In this document: one piece after another, positions 18,046 to 27,839 of the stretch
How the letters are laid out: each line of letters opens with the position of its first letter
How positions within the stretch are numbered: position 1 is the first letter of the stretch
Origin: Bacteroidota bacterium
GTDB lineage: Bacteria > Bacteroidota > Bacteroidia > 2-12-FULL-35-15
Direction: 5' to 3'
Assembly: GCA_016707685.1 (NCBI GenBank)
Contig: JADJHE010000017.1
Span: forward strand, 1-64,000
DNA: 64,000 nt
Translations under genes and position numbers: made by a program
The notes under the pieces: generated by a model
The model's input: the letters and a program-made list of their open reading frames with translations, nothing else
Databases searched by the model: none
Told to the model about the DNA's origin: nothing

Positions 18046-18507
18046 ATGATACAAAACATTCAATTTACAAAAAACTTTTCTTTGCATGAATTGCTTTTAA
18101 CCGCAAACAGACAGTTTGATGAGGAACAATACAATCCTCCAGCAGAAATTGTTGAAAATTTAAGAGCTTTAGCTGTAAATATATTGCAACCACTTAGAGA
18201 TGCACTCGGTTCGCCAATAAAAATAAACAGTGGATACCGTTGTCCTTCTTTAAATAAAGCGATTAAAGGTGCAAAAACTAGTCAGCACATGACTGGGCAT
18301 GCAGCAGATATTGTCGATTTAACGAATGGTAATGAAGCTCTTTTTAAAAAAATAAAAGAATTGAATTTGCCATTCGATCAAATAATTGATGAGTTTGGCT
18401 TCAGATGGGTGCATGTATCTTATGACCCTAAACGTAATCGGAGAGATATTTTACAGGCTCGTAAGGATGCCACAGGTAAAACTGTTTATATTCGACCAAC
18501 CTTGTAA
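18046..18507 (+). CDS. M15 family peptidase (D-Ala-D-Ala carboxypeptidase-like)
   Basis: A 153-residue zinc peptidase of the M15A / peptidase M15_3 type. The zinc site is seen as SGYRCPSLNKAI, QHMTGHAADIVD (His and Asp ligands) and WVHVSYDP (His). Proteins of this size cut peptidoglycan cross-links, and occur in phage endolysins and in bacterial cell-wall enzymes. It has no signal peptide, and no phage genes surround it. It is coupled to the C1 peptidase gene just upstream (15 bases). Whether it acts on the cell's own wall or on another cell's is unknown. Confidence 0.88.
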   Translation: MIQNIQFTKNFSLHELLLTANRQFDEEQYNPPAEIVENLRALAVNILQPLRDALGSPIKINSGYRCPSLNKAIKGAKTSQHMTGHAADIVDLTNGNEALFKKIKELNLPFDQIIDEFGFRWVHVSYDPKRNRRDILQARKDATGKTVYIRPTL

Positions 18508-18559
18508 CTATTTATAATGCTATTCGTCACAAATTTTTAACATAAAACCATTTTCTAAA

Positions 18560-19426
18560 ATGCAACTTAAAATCACAAATCTTTCAAAAACGTATTCAAA
18601 CGGCTTAAAGGCACTAAACAACATTAATCTAGAGATAAATAGCGGGATGTTTGGTCTTCTTGGACCTAATGGAGCTGGTAAATCATCATTGATGCGTACC
18701 ATTTCAACATTGCAAGAAGCAGATAGCGGATCAATTATGCTTGACGATTTGGATATGTTGAAAAAGAAGGATGAAGTTCGTAAGTTATTGGGCTACTTCT
18801 TACAAGATTTTGGTTTTTATCCTAAAGTTTCGGCTTGGGACATGATTAACCATTTTGCAATTTTGAAAGGAATTGATAATCCGAAAGAACGAAAAGAAGT
18901 ATGTGAGGCATTGTTAAATCAAACCAATTTATGGGAAGCCCGCAAGCGAAATATTGGTGATTATTCTGGTGGTATGCGTCAGCGCTTTGGAATTGCACAA
19001 GCATTATTAGGCAACCCTAAGTTGGTGATTGTGGATGAACCTACTGCCGGCTTGGATCCAATGGAACGTAATCGTTTTCATAATTTATTGAGTGAAATTG
19101 GAGAGAACATCATTGTTATTTTATCAACTCACATTGTTGAGGATGTTCGAAATTTATGTTCGAACATGGCGATAATGAATCAAGGCCAAGTTTTATTGTA
19201 TGGAAAACCAACGCAAGCCATTGATGATATGAAGGGAAAAATATGGGTAAAATTGATTGATAAAGAACAATTAGAAGAACATCGTAAGAATTTTAGAGTG
19301 ATTTCAACAAAAGTAGTGGAAGGTAAAATACAGGTACATGTTTACCATGAATCACAACCTGATGCATCTTTTACAGCTGTTACAGCTGATTTAGAAGATG
19401 TATATTTTGCAACAATTACAAATTAG
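18560..19426 (+). CDS. ABC transporter ATP-binding protein
   Basis: A 288-residue ATPase subunit for the permease-peptidase gene that follows. Walker A is LGPNGAGKSSLM, the Q-loop is YFLQDFGFYP, the signature is YSGGMRQRFGIAQ, Walker B is KLVIVDEPTAGLDP, and the H-loop is LSTHIVED. The C-terminal ~70 residues form the extra domain common in ABC-2-type exporters. The 95-base spacer to the next gene is unusual for an ATPase-permease pair and holds an inverted repeat. Confidence 0.93.
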   Translation: MQLKITNLSKTYSNGLKALNNINLEINSGMFGLLGPNGAGKSSLMRTISTLQEADSGSIMLDDLDMLKKKDEVRKLLGYFLQDFGFYPKVSAWDMINHFAILKGIDNPKERKEVCEALLNQTNLWEARKRNIGDYSGGMRQRFGIAQALLGNPKLVIVDEPTAGLDPMERNRFHNLLSEIGENIIVILSTHIVEDVRNLCSNMAIMNQGQVLLYGKPTQAIDDMKGKIWVKLIDKEQLEEHRKNFRVISTKVVEGKIQVHVYHESQPDASFTAVTADLEDVYFATITN

Positions 19427-19428
19427 AC

Positions 19429-19512
19429 ATGAGATATCAGATGTGAGATTTAAGAAAAATAATCTTAAATAATTCACATCAATTATCTCTAATCTCAATA
19501 CTCATATCTCAA
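19429..19512. repeat. imperfect inverted repeat filling an operon spacer
   Basis: The arm at 19429-19450 (atgagatatcagatgtgaga..) matches the reverse complement of 19491-19512 at 17 of 22 positions, with about 40 bases between. A smaller palindromic patch (aagaaaaataatctt) lies inside. It fills nearly all the DNA between the ATPase stop at 19426 and the permease start at 19522. It may be a small repeat element or an mRNA structure within the operon. Confidence 0.5.
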
Positions 19513-19521
19513 TACTATATC

Positions 19522-22500
19522 ATGTTCAAACAAATATTTCTTTTCGAATTAAAACTTTGGTTCAAAAAGCCTGCAACATATATTTTCTTTGCAGTGTTTT
19601 TTCTTTTTTCAATGTTACTTACAGCAGCAATTGCTGGCATATTGGGTGGAGCCGTAAGTGATAGCAATACAACCATCAACTCTGCCAGTTCAATTGCTGG
19701 TATTTTAAATGGCTTAAATACAGATTTGATTGGTGCTATTATTTTGATAACCATTATGGCACCTGCTGTTTATAAAGATTTTCAATACAACATGCATCCA
19801 CTGATTTTTACAAAGCCAATTTCAAAATTCGGATACATGTTCGGGCGCTTTACAGCTGCTTTTTTAGTTGCACTTTTTGTACTAACAGGTACAGTTGTTG
19901 GACACATGGTAACATGTGCACTTCCAGGTATAGAAGCGGAGAAACTAGGTGCTTTTAGTTTGATGAATTATATTCAGCCATTCCTCTATTTTGTAGTTCC
20001 AAATACACTTTTGGTTGGTGCCATCTTCTTTTCATTTGTTACATTTTCACGTAATATGATTGCAGGTTATGTTGGATGTGTTGCATTAATATTGGTAAAA
20101 GGAATAACGAATTCATTGCTTTCCGATTTGGATAATAAAACCATGGCAGCCATTTTTGAACCTTTTGGCGAGATTGCATTCAATCAAGTTACTGAGTATT
20201 GGTCGCCCTCCGAACAAAACACAATGGCATTACCATTTTCAGGAGTATTGTTGTACAATCGTTTATTGTGGTTTGCCATAGGTTTAGGAATAACATTTTT
20301 TACCTATACACGTTTTCAATTTAGTCAGTTTAACAATCCTGTATCATTCTTTAAACGTAAAAACAAAAAGGAAATGCTCTCTTTAGCATCCATTCCTGTT
20401 CATTCATTGTCTGATATTCCTAAAGCAACTCAGACATTCAGTGCTCGATATAGCTGGACGCAAACATTGTTCTTAATGAAATTTGAGTTCAATAAAATTG
20501 TAAAAAGTATTTTCTTTTTAATAATTGTTGCATTAAGTATTCTTACCTTAATTGCAGTCACCTCACAATTAGGATTAATCTACGGAACTTCTACTTATCC
20601 CGTTACCTATCAAATTTTGCAAATTGGGGGTGCTACATTCCAATTCTTTATGCTAATTCTGATTGTTTTTTATTCTGGAATTTTAGTGTGGCGTGAACGC
20701 GATTCAAAAGTTGATGAATTAATAGGGACATCTCCTTTGGCACCTTGGGTGCCTTTTGTATCTAAATTTTTAGCATTAGTAGCAATTCAAGTCGTATTAC
20801 TATTTGTAGTAATGCTTACAGGTATTGGAATTCAAATGTACAATGGCTACTATAAAATTGAGTTGATTCAATACATCAAAGAATTGTATGGGTTTAAACT
20901 TATTGGACTGGCATTGATTTGTGCATTAGCAATGGCTGTTCAGGTTATTATTAATAATAAATATGTTGGTTATTTTGTTGCAGTTCTAATTCTGATTTTA
21001 TTGCCTGTTGCATTTAATTTGTTAGAATGGAGCAATCAGTTGTTTCAATTTAATAGTAGTGGACCTCGTTTGCCATATAGTGATATGAATGGTTACGGAC
21101 ATTCCTTGTATTCATTTTTAGTTTTTAAAACCTATTGGATTGGTTTTGCTGGATTGTTGATGGTAATCTCTAATTTGCTTTGGGTAAGGGGAAAAGAAAA
21201 AGGATTTAAGGCTCGTTTAAGAATTGCTAAAACACTATTTAATGCTAAAGCTAAAATTGCATTATCTTTTTCCTTATTGCTATTCATTGGTGTAGGAGCT
21301 TTTATTTATTACAATACCTCTATTTTAAACAAAAGTGTTTCTGCTAAAAAAATGGAAGAAGCACAAGCGGAGTTTGAGAAAAAATACAAGCGATATCAAT
21401 TTACACAACAACCACGAATTGTTGCTGCAAATTGGAATGTAGATATATTCCCTCAGGAGCGTGGAGCCAAAATGAAAGGGTATTACATTTTAAAGAATAA
21501 ATCATCTAAAAATGTAGACAGTGTTATTTTAAACATGATAACAGACATAACCATTAACGAATTTAAATTTGAACGTGGTGCAAGTTTGGTCTTAGATGAT
21601 AAGGAGAATGGATTTTATATTTATAAATTATCATCTACTTTAAAGCCTGGTGATTCAATTAAATTGGATATCAATTTGGAATATTTTCCAAAAGGATTTA
21701 AAATTCAGACCCAGGTACTGCAATTGTGTACAATGGAACTTTTTTAATAGTTCCTTTTTGCCAAGTTTAGGTTATACTGAACAAGCAGGAATTAGGAGAG
21801 GATAGTGCACGTAAAAAATACGGTTTGGGTAAAAAAGAACGCATGGCAAATGTGAACGACACCATTGCTCGAAGAAATACATACATTAGTTCGGATGCAG
21901 ATTGGATTGATTTTGAATGTGTTTTAAGTACTTCTGCGGACCAAATTGCAATTGCTCCAGGCTATCTTCAAAAGGAATGGGAAAAGGATGGACGAAAGTA
22001 TTTTCATTATAAAATGGATTGCAAAATTTTAAATTTCTATTCATTTCTTTCTGCGAGTTATGAAGTAAAACGCGACCAATGGATTCCTGCTGCTGCTTCA
22101 GGAAATAAACAGCCTGTTGCTATTGAAATATACTATCAAAAAGGGCATGAGTATAATATCGACCGAATGATAAAAGGTATCAAGAAATCCTTGGATTATT
22201 ATACTGTAAATTTTAGTCCTTACCAACACCGTCAAGTTCGTATTTTAGAATTCCCTCGATATGCAACATTCGCACAATCCTTTCCAAATACGATTCCTTT
22301 TTCGGAAGGGATTGGCTTTATAGCAAAAGTTGACGATAATGATCCAGAGTCGATTGATTATCCATTCTATGTTACATCACACGAGGTGGCACATCAGTGG
22401 TGGGCACATCAAGTAATTGGTGGAAATGTACAAGGCTCTACTTTAATGGCAGAAACAATGAGTCAGTATTCCGCATTAATGGTGATGGAGAAAGAATTTG

Positions 22501-23219
22501 GAAAACAGGCAATGAAAAAATTCTTGAAATATGAAATGAATCAATATTTACAAGGTAGAGCTGTTGAAGGTAAAAAAGAACGTCCATTAATGCTTGTTGA
22601 AAACCAACAATATATACATTACAACAAAGGAAGTGTTATTATGTATGCGTTGAAAGATTATATTGGAGAAGACTCATTGAATGCTGCTCTAGCCAAATAT
22701 GTGAAAGCAGTAGCTTATCAAGAACCGCCTTATACCAACTCCATTGAGTTTGTGAGTTATCTTAAAGCGGCAACTCCTGATAGCTTAAAATACATCATTA
22801 ACGATATGTTTGAAACAAGTACATTGTATGAAAACAAAACGAGCAAATGCACCTATTCAAAAACAAAAGAAGGTAAATATTTGGTAAAGCTTTCTATTGA
22901 AAGTAAAAAAATGAAAGCAGACAGTGTTGGTAAATTAAAAGATGTTGCAATTGCAGATTGGATTGATGTAGGTGTTTTTGGAACGAAAGAAGTGAATGGA
23001 AAAAAGATAGACACTGAATTGTATTTGCAAAAGCGTAAAATTGATAAAAACAAAATGGTGTTTGAAATCTTAGTTGATGAGGAACCAATTAAAGCGGGGA
23101 TTGATCCGTATAACAAATTAATAGATAGAACTCCTGATAATAATTCCAAATCATTTAAAGGTGGTGATAAAGATGCACCTTCGAATGGAGGTGGTGTTAC
23201 TGTTACAATAGGTAGTTAG
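19522..23219 (+). CDS. ABC transporter permease fused to M1-family aminopeptidase domain (frameshifted)
   Basis: Integral membrane protein of about 1232 residues. The first half has two ABC-2-type permease blocks (residues about 15-260 and 320-600), each with about six hydrophobic helices. After a last helix (ALSFSLLLFIGVGAFIYYN) comes a large extracytoplasmic part with an M1 peptidase domain: SHEVAHQWWAHQV (HExxH zinc motif) and GSTLMAETMSQYSALMV (third ligand Glu). This permease/M1 fusion is known in Bacteroidetes. Three indels cluster near 21710-21713 (A missing), 21740-21745 (T missing) and 21788-21789 (extra G); correcting them gives GFKNSDPGTAIVYNGTFFNS and TEQAELGEDSARKKYGL. It probably exports or processes peptides. 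Confidence 0.85.
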
Positions 23220-23238
23220 TCATTAAAATAAAAATAAA

Positions 23239-23279
23239 AAAATCGGGACTTGTTCGTTAAAACAGCTCCCGATTTTTTT
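23239..23279 (+). terminator. terminator after the ABC/M1 gene
   Basis: aatcggga pairs with tcccgatt across a ~18-base loop, followed by seven T. It lies just after the stop at 23219. Confidence 0.75.
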
Positions 23280-23357
23280 ATGTGACATAATATATAACAA
23301 AAATATATAAATGTCAAGGTGGGCAGTACGCATATATCTTTCTAAATTGCATTAACA

Positions 23358-25319
23358 ATGGAAAAATCTCAAGATATAGCTGTATTAAAACGTATTGAAG
23401 CATTAGAGCAAGAGAATGCAATGCTTCGTAGGGATTTTACATTAATTTCAAATACCAATACCGTTAGCGTACCTGAAGAAATTAAACCTCTTTTCGATAA
23501 AGCACAAATTGTAGTTGGTGATTATTTTCGGAATTTAAAAATGGATCCGAATAAAGGAACAATTGAAATTAATGATCAGCGATATGTATTGGTGAGAGCA
23601 TCAGCATTGTCGACAGATTTTTTGAGTACCATTCAAAAATTATATGCTGATAGGGGAGATAAAGAAGCGCTTGCTATTGGCAAGAATTTTTTATTTGATA
23701 TAGCGCATGTAATTGGTGTAAATGATGCTGTTAATTTTCATACGAAGATGAATTTAACAGATCCAATAGCGAAACTATCCGCTGGCCCAGTTCATTTTGC
23801 ATATTCAGGGTGGGCATATGTGGATATATTGCCTGATAGTACACCAAGTCCAGATGAAAATTTTTGTTTGATTTACAACCATCCTTTTTCTTTTGAAGCG
23901 GATTCTTGGATTCGTTCTGGAAAAAAATCCGATTCTGCTGTGTGTATTATGAATGCTGGATATTCATCAGGGTGGTGTGAACAAAGCTTTGGAATGCAGT
24001 TAACATCTGTAGAAGTAACTTGTAAAGCAAAAGGCGATGATAACTGTACTTTTATCATGTCGCCTCCTCATAAAATTCAAGAACACCTGAATCGTTTTCA
24101 TGCGGGCGCAGCAACCATTAACGAAAAAATGTCTTATGACATTCCTACTTTTTTTGAGCGTAAAAAGGTTGAAGAAGAAATGCAGATTGCCCGTTTAAAA
24201 GCGGAAGAATCGGATAAGTCAAAATCGGAATTTCTGGCAAATATGAGTCATGAAATCCGCACACCCATGAATGCAATTATGGGGTATGTTGATTTGATCT
24301 TGAAAGATAATTTAGATACTGACCATCGTGAATATTTGGAAACTGTTAGAGAAAGCGGGCAGATGTTACTTGCTTTGATTAATGATGTACTCGATTTGTC
24401 AAAAATTGAAGCTGGGCAATTGGTTGTGGAAAATTCAACTTGTTCATTAAAAGAACTTTTTCGACAAGTAGAACATTTAGGTAATGGTTTAATAAAATCA
24501 TCCAGCAATTTAGTCGATTTATCTATTACTATAGATACTTTTATTTCTGACGAAGTTTTGCTTGATTCGATTCGATTACAACAAGTTTTGAATAATTTAG
24601 TAAGCAATGCTATTAAATTTACTTCAAAAGGACGAGTAGAGTGCGGTGTAAAACTATTAGATAAGCAACTTTTGTTTTATGTAAAAGATTCAGGCATTGG
24701 AATAGCAACTAAAGATTTTGATAAAATCTTTAAAATGTTTGGGCAGGCCGATACATCTACTACTCGAAAGTTTGGTGGTAGTGGTCTCGGTTTAACTATT
24801 TCGAAAAAAATAATTGATTTACTTGGAGGTAAAATGTGGGTAGAATCGGAATTAGGTAAAGGTTCTAATTTTTACTTTACAATACCGTATAATCCAATTT
24901 TTAAAGAAAAAGCGCTAGCAGCCGAAACAGACTCAATTAGTCAAGAAAAAGAACTGTTATTACTAGTAGAAGATAATTTAATCAACCAGCGCTTAACAAA
25001 ATTAATTTTAGAAAAATCTGGTTATGCTGTTCTCACAGCAAATAATGGACAAGTTGCAGTTGATTTGTTTAAAAGTAATCCTAAGATAAAGTTGATTATT
25101 ATGGATATTCAAATGCCCGTGTTGGATGGCTTGTCGGCTACAAAAGAAATTCGAACAATAGAATTTGAAGATAAGTTATCGAAAATTCCCATCATCGCTT
25201 TAACAGCTCATGCAATGAAAGGCGATAAAGAAAAATGCATTGAAGCAGGTTGTGATAATTATTTATCGAAACCTATTCTAATTGAATTGCTTATAAATAC
25301 TATTAAAAAATATATTTAA
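23358..25319 (+). CDS. hybrid histidine kinase/response regulator with XylR_N/V4R sensor
   Basis: A 653-residue cytoplasmic two-component protein without membrane helices. A short coiled coil (residues about 5-25) precedes an XylR N-terminal/V4R ligand-binding region (residues about 45-245), which includes WCEQSFGMQL and CKAKGDDNCTF, with three Cys that could bind metal or a small molecule. HisKA has the phospho-His in FLANMSHEIRTPMNAIMGY (residue about 297). HATPase_c has NNLVSNAIKF, DSGIGIA and GGSGLGLTIS. The C-terminal receiver has LLLVEDNLIN, the phospho-Asp in IIMDIQMPVLDG (about 581) and the Lys in YLSKP. The signal is unknown; V4R domains often sense small hydrocarbons or tetrapyrroles. 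Confidence 0.9.
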   Translation: MEKSQDIAVLKRIEALEQENAMLRRDFTLISNTNTVSVPEEIKPLFDKAQIVVGDYFRNLKMDPNKGTIEINDQRYVLVRASALSTDFLSTIQKLYADRGDKEALAIGKNFLFDIAHVIGVNDAVNFHTKMNLTDPIAKLSAGPVHFAYSGWAYVDILPDSTPSPDENFCLIYNHPFSFEADSWIRSGKKSDSAVCIMNAGYSSGWCEQSFGMQLTSVEVTCKAKGDDNCTFIMSPPHKIQEHLNRFHAGAATINEKMSYDIPTFFERKKVEEEMQIARLKAEESDKSKSEFLANMSHEIRTPMNAIMGYVDLILKDNLDTDHREYLETVRESGQMLLALINDVLDLSKIEAGQLVVENSTCSLKELFRQVEHLGNGLIKSSSNLVDLSITIDTFISDEVLLDSIRLQQVLNNLVSNAIKFTSKGRVECGVKLLDKQLLFYVKDSGIGIATKDFDKIFKMFGQADTSTTRKFGGSGLGLTISKKIIDLLGGKMWVESELGKGSNFYFTIPYNPIFKEKALAAETDSISQEKELLLLVEDNLINQRLTKLILEKSGYAVLTANNGQVAVDLFKSNPKIKLIIMDIQMPVLDGLSATKEIRTIEFEDKLSKIPIIALTAHAMKGDKEKCIEAGCDNYLSKPILIELLINTIKKYI

Positions 25320-25330
25320 AATTAATCATT

Positions 25331-27241
25331 TTAATCTTCTTTCAGAATAAGTCTATTCTCTTGATCATAGCATAATTGATTGTTATCAATCATCCATTGT
25401 ATTGTGCGAAGTGTTTTGTCTTCATTATTGGATGTAATCCCATTCACTAAATCATTTAGTAATAATGGATGGACAGCTAATAATTGTTTTATTTGTTCTG
25501 CAATTAACTCAAATTCATCAGTATGAAGTGTAGTTTTGTTCTCCTCCAAGCAAACATCACATTGATTACATCGATAAGTGTTGGTTTCACCAAAATAAGC
25601 GAGTAGGGTTTGACTTCTACATTTATGTGTACCGTCAGCATACTTTATAACAGCTTCCATTTTTTCAACGGCACGTTTTTTCAGTTCTTGAAAATTTTCT
25701 TTTGACAAATACAAGTTTGTCGCATCAACACGCGCTTTCACAAATGTTAATTGAGGCAATTCGGTTTGAGCAGCGTAGGTTAAAACTTTTAATTGTTGCA
25801 AATAATTTAAACGCTTAATAATTTCATCTTTACTAACATTTGATTTTTTCGCTAAATCATATTCATTGACTTTCACAAAGTTATCGAATAATCCAGAATA
25901 GGAGCGAAGTAATAGTTTTATGAATACATCAAAACTCGAATTAGAAATTTGAAATTTGTAAAGATCTTCTTTGTTCAATTCTAATTTTATTCGTGAAGGT
26001 TGGTAAACAGAATCAGTGAGGGAAATATAGCCTTCCCGTTCAATAAATTTCAGACAATTGAATGTATTAATAGCTTGAAAATTATACGTATCGCAAAATT
26101 TAGCAATGTCGAAACTAACAATCGTTCCTGTACCGGAACCTATTGGCATTTGATAATAATTGGCTAATGCTTGGTACGTTTTTCGAATATCTTCAATCTC
26201 GGGAAATCCCGTTTCAATATTACGTTGTAATTCAGTTTTGTCGCCATTGTTGTAGAGCAATATCGCGAATGCTTTTTGCTCATCTCTTCCTCCACGACCT
26301 GCTTCCTGAAAGTAAGCTTCAAGTGAATCGGGCAAATCTATGTGTACTACAAAGCGTACATCGGATTTGTCGATTCCCATTCCGAATGCATTTGTACAAA
26401 CAATGATTCGAGTTTTGTTTTGTATCCAATTACTTTGTTTTAAATCCCTTGCTTGTGCATCTAGTCCTGCATGGTAGAAATCGGCTGAAATTTTATTGCT
26501 TTTTAAGTAGGCTGCAATGTCTTGTGTTTTTTTTCTGTTTCGAACATACACAACGCCAGTTCCTTTCAGGTTGCTTGCAATTTTAACCAAACGAGCTAAT
26601 TTGTCTTCTTCCTGCAGTACTACATAAGCAAGGTTTTTTCGTTCAAAGCTTTTTTGAAGAACATGTTCTTTTTTGAAACCTAATTTTTGCTGAATATCTT
26701 TTACTACTTCTGGTGTAGCAGTTGCAGTAAGTGCTAAGATTGGTATATTGGGTAAAAGCGCTCTTAGTTCAATTAGTTTTAAATAACTGGGACGAAAATC
26801 ATAGCCCCATTGAGAAATACAGTGCGACTCATCAATTGCAATTAAATTAACTTTCATTTTTTGCAATCGTACTTTTACTATTTCCGTTTCTAATCGTTCT
26901 GGTGATAGGTACAAAAACTTAATCGCTCCATGAACACAATTATCCAGTGCAATATCAATTTCTCGTTTATGCATTGCACTTGTAATAGCAATTGCTTTAA
27001 TTCCTTTGTTTGTAAGGTTTTCTACCTGATCTTTCATTAATGCAATCAAGGGAGAAACAACGATGCAAATGCCTTCTTTTGCCATTGCAGGAACTTGGAA
27101 GCAAATCGATTTCCCACCACCTGTAGGCAGCAATGCAAGGGTGTCGTTTCCTAGTAAGACAGTATTGATGATGTCTTCCTGTAATGGACGAAAGGATTTA
27201 TGTCCCCAATATTTCTCTAATATGTCGTGAATAGCACTCAT
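25331..27241 (-). CDS. recQ: ATP-dependent DNA helicase RecQ
   Basis: SF2 DNA helicase of about 636 residues acting in recombination and repair. The start at 27241 (MSAIHDILEKYWGHKSFRPLQ) fits the family better than a start four codons upstream. Motifs: FRPLQEDI (motif 0), LLPTGGGKSICFQVPA (Walker A), AIDESHCISQWGYDFRP (DEAH-type plus aromatic loop), and VCTNAFGMGIDKSDVRFVVH and QEAGRGGRD (motifs V and VI). The RQC zinc site is present as HKCRSQTL plus YRCNQCDVC. An HRDC domain is not obvious, because the C-terminus ends soon after the RQC winged helix. Confidence 0.95.
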   Translation of the reverse strand: MSAIHDILEKYWGHKSFRPLQEDIINTVLLGNDTLALLPTGGGKSICFQVPAMAKEGICIVVSPLIALMKDQVENLTNKGIKAIAITSAMHKREIDIALDNCVHGAIKFLYLSPERLETEIVKVRLQKMKVNLIAIDESHCISQWGYDFRPSYLKLIELRALLPNIPILALTATATPEVVKDIQQKLGFKKEHVLQKSFERKNLAYVVLQEEDKLARLVKIASNLKGTGVVYVRNRKKTQDIAAYLKSNKISADFYHAGLDAQARDLKQSNWIQNKTRIIVCTNAFGMGIDKSDVRFVVHIDLPDSLEAYFQEAGRGGRDEQKAFAILLYNNGDKTELQRNIETGFPEIEDIRKTYQALANYYQMPIGSGTGTIVSFDIAKFCDTYNFQAINTFNCLKFIEREGYISLTDSVYQPSRIKLELNKEDLYKFQISNSSFDVFIKLLLRSYSGLFDNFVKVNEYDLAKKSNVSKDEIIKRLNYLQQLKVLTYAAQTELPQLTFVKARVDATNLYLSKENFQELKKRAVEKMEAVIKYADGTHKCRSQTLLAYFGETNTYRCNQCDVCLEENKTTLHTDEFELIAEQIKQLLAVHPLLLNDLVNGITSNNEDKTLRTIQWMIDNNQLCYDQENRLILKED

Positions 27242-27274
27242 TATTTGATTCACGAATTTACGAAATTGTAGCTC

Positions 27275-27730
27275 TTAGAACTGAAAGAAAGGAATTTTTC
27301 CTGATTTGGAAGGTTTTGCTAGTTCAGGATTTTTTTTAATGGATAAAAGCCATTCAATCGCTTTACTCTCTGATTTAAATACTTTGTATGCCACTTTGGG
27401 CTTGTAAAATTTGAAATAAAAGTCTGCCATTATTTGGTAAGCGAGGTTTTCAACAACAACTGCTACGGCAAGAAAAGGTTGTTCTAATTCTATTTTTATA
27501 CTATGCTCTTTTGCTTCTTTAGTAATAATTACAAAAGGTTCAAATGAAAATAGAAATGGGTGTTTAACGCCATTCGTGATTTCCAAATTAGCTTTTAACT
27601 CAGCTTTTTTATCGTCAATATCAATCGTATGTCCTTGTAAATAAGTCAAATGAACAATACCATCATTGTAAAGCTCTATCTTCATACCTTTTATCTCTGT
27701 AATTTTAACAATTGATCTGATAGGATCCAT
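27275..27730 (-). CDS. conserved Bacteroidetes protein of unknown function
   Basis: A 151-residue soluble protein with no signal peptide. Typical sequence for a small Bacteroidetes family: IELYNDGIVHLTYLQGHTID, LEITNGVKHPFLFSF, AVAVVVENLAYQIMADFYFKF and SKAIEWLLSIKK. The pattern of a beta strand, a helix and an NxxYxxxADF-like segment recalls STAS/SpoIIAA-like folds, but I cannot confirm that. It lies upstream of recQ in the same direction, with 33 bases to the RecQ start, so the two may share a transcript. Function unknown. Confidence 0.75.
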   Translation of the reverse strand: MDPIRSIVKITEIKGMKIELYNDGIVHLTYLQGHTIDIDDKKAELKANLEITNGVKHPFLFSFEPFVIITKEAKEHSIKIELEQPFLAVAVVVENLAYQIMADFYFKFYKPKVAYKVFKSESKAIEWLLSIKKNPELAKPSKSGKIPFFQF

Positions 27731-27761
27731 AAAATTTTAGTAAGTAGTAGTTTATCCTTCA

Positions 27762-27769
27762 CAAACATA
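27762..27769 (-). promoter_or_regulatory. -7 element upstream of the 27275-27730 gene
   Basis: CAAACATA on the plus strand reads TATGTTTG on the minus strand (TAnnTTTG), 31 bases before the start codon. Confidence 0.4.
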
Positions 27770-27780
27770 TCGTTTTTAAT

Positions 27781-27828
27781 TAATAAAACAAAAGCCATTG
27801 CAAATTTACAATGGCTTTTGTTTTATTA
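27781..27828 (-). terminator. long perfect hairpin terminator after the TonB receptor
   Basis: A 20-bp perfect stem (27781-27800 with 27809-27828) and an 8-base loop. Each arm contains aaaacaaaagccattg or its complement, so both sides have A/T runs. It lies just after the stop of the TonB-dependent receptor gene. Confidence 0.9.
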
Positions 27829-27839
27829 ATAAGCTTTTG

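Noticed and set aside
17245..18507. A prophage lysis module
   Set aside because: The M15 peptidase could be an endolysin, but there are no holin, capsid, tail or integrase genes nearby.
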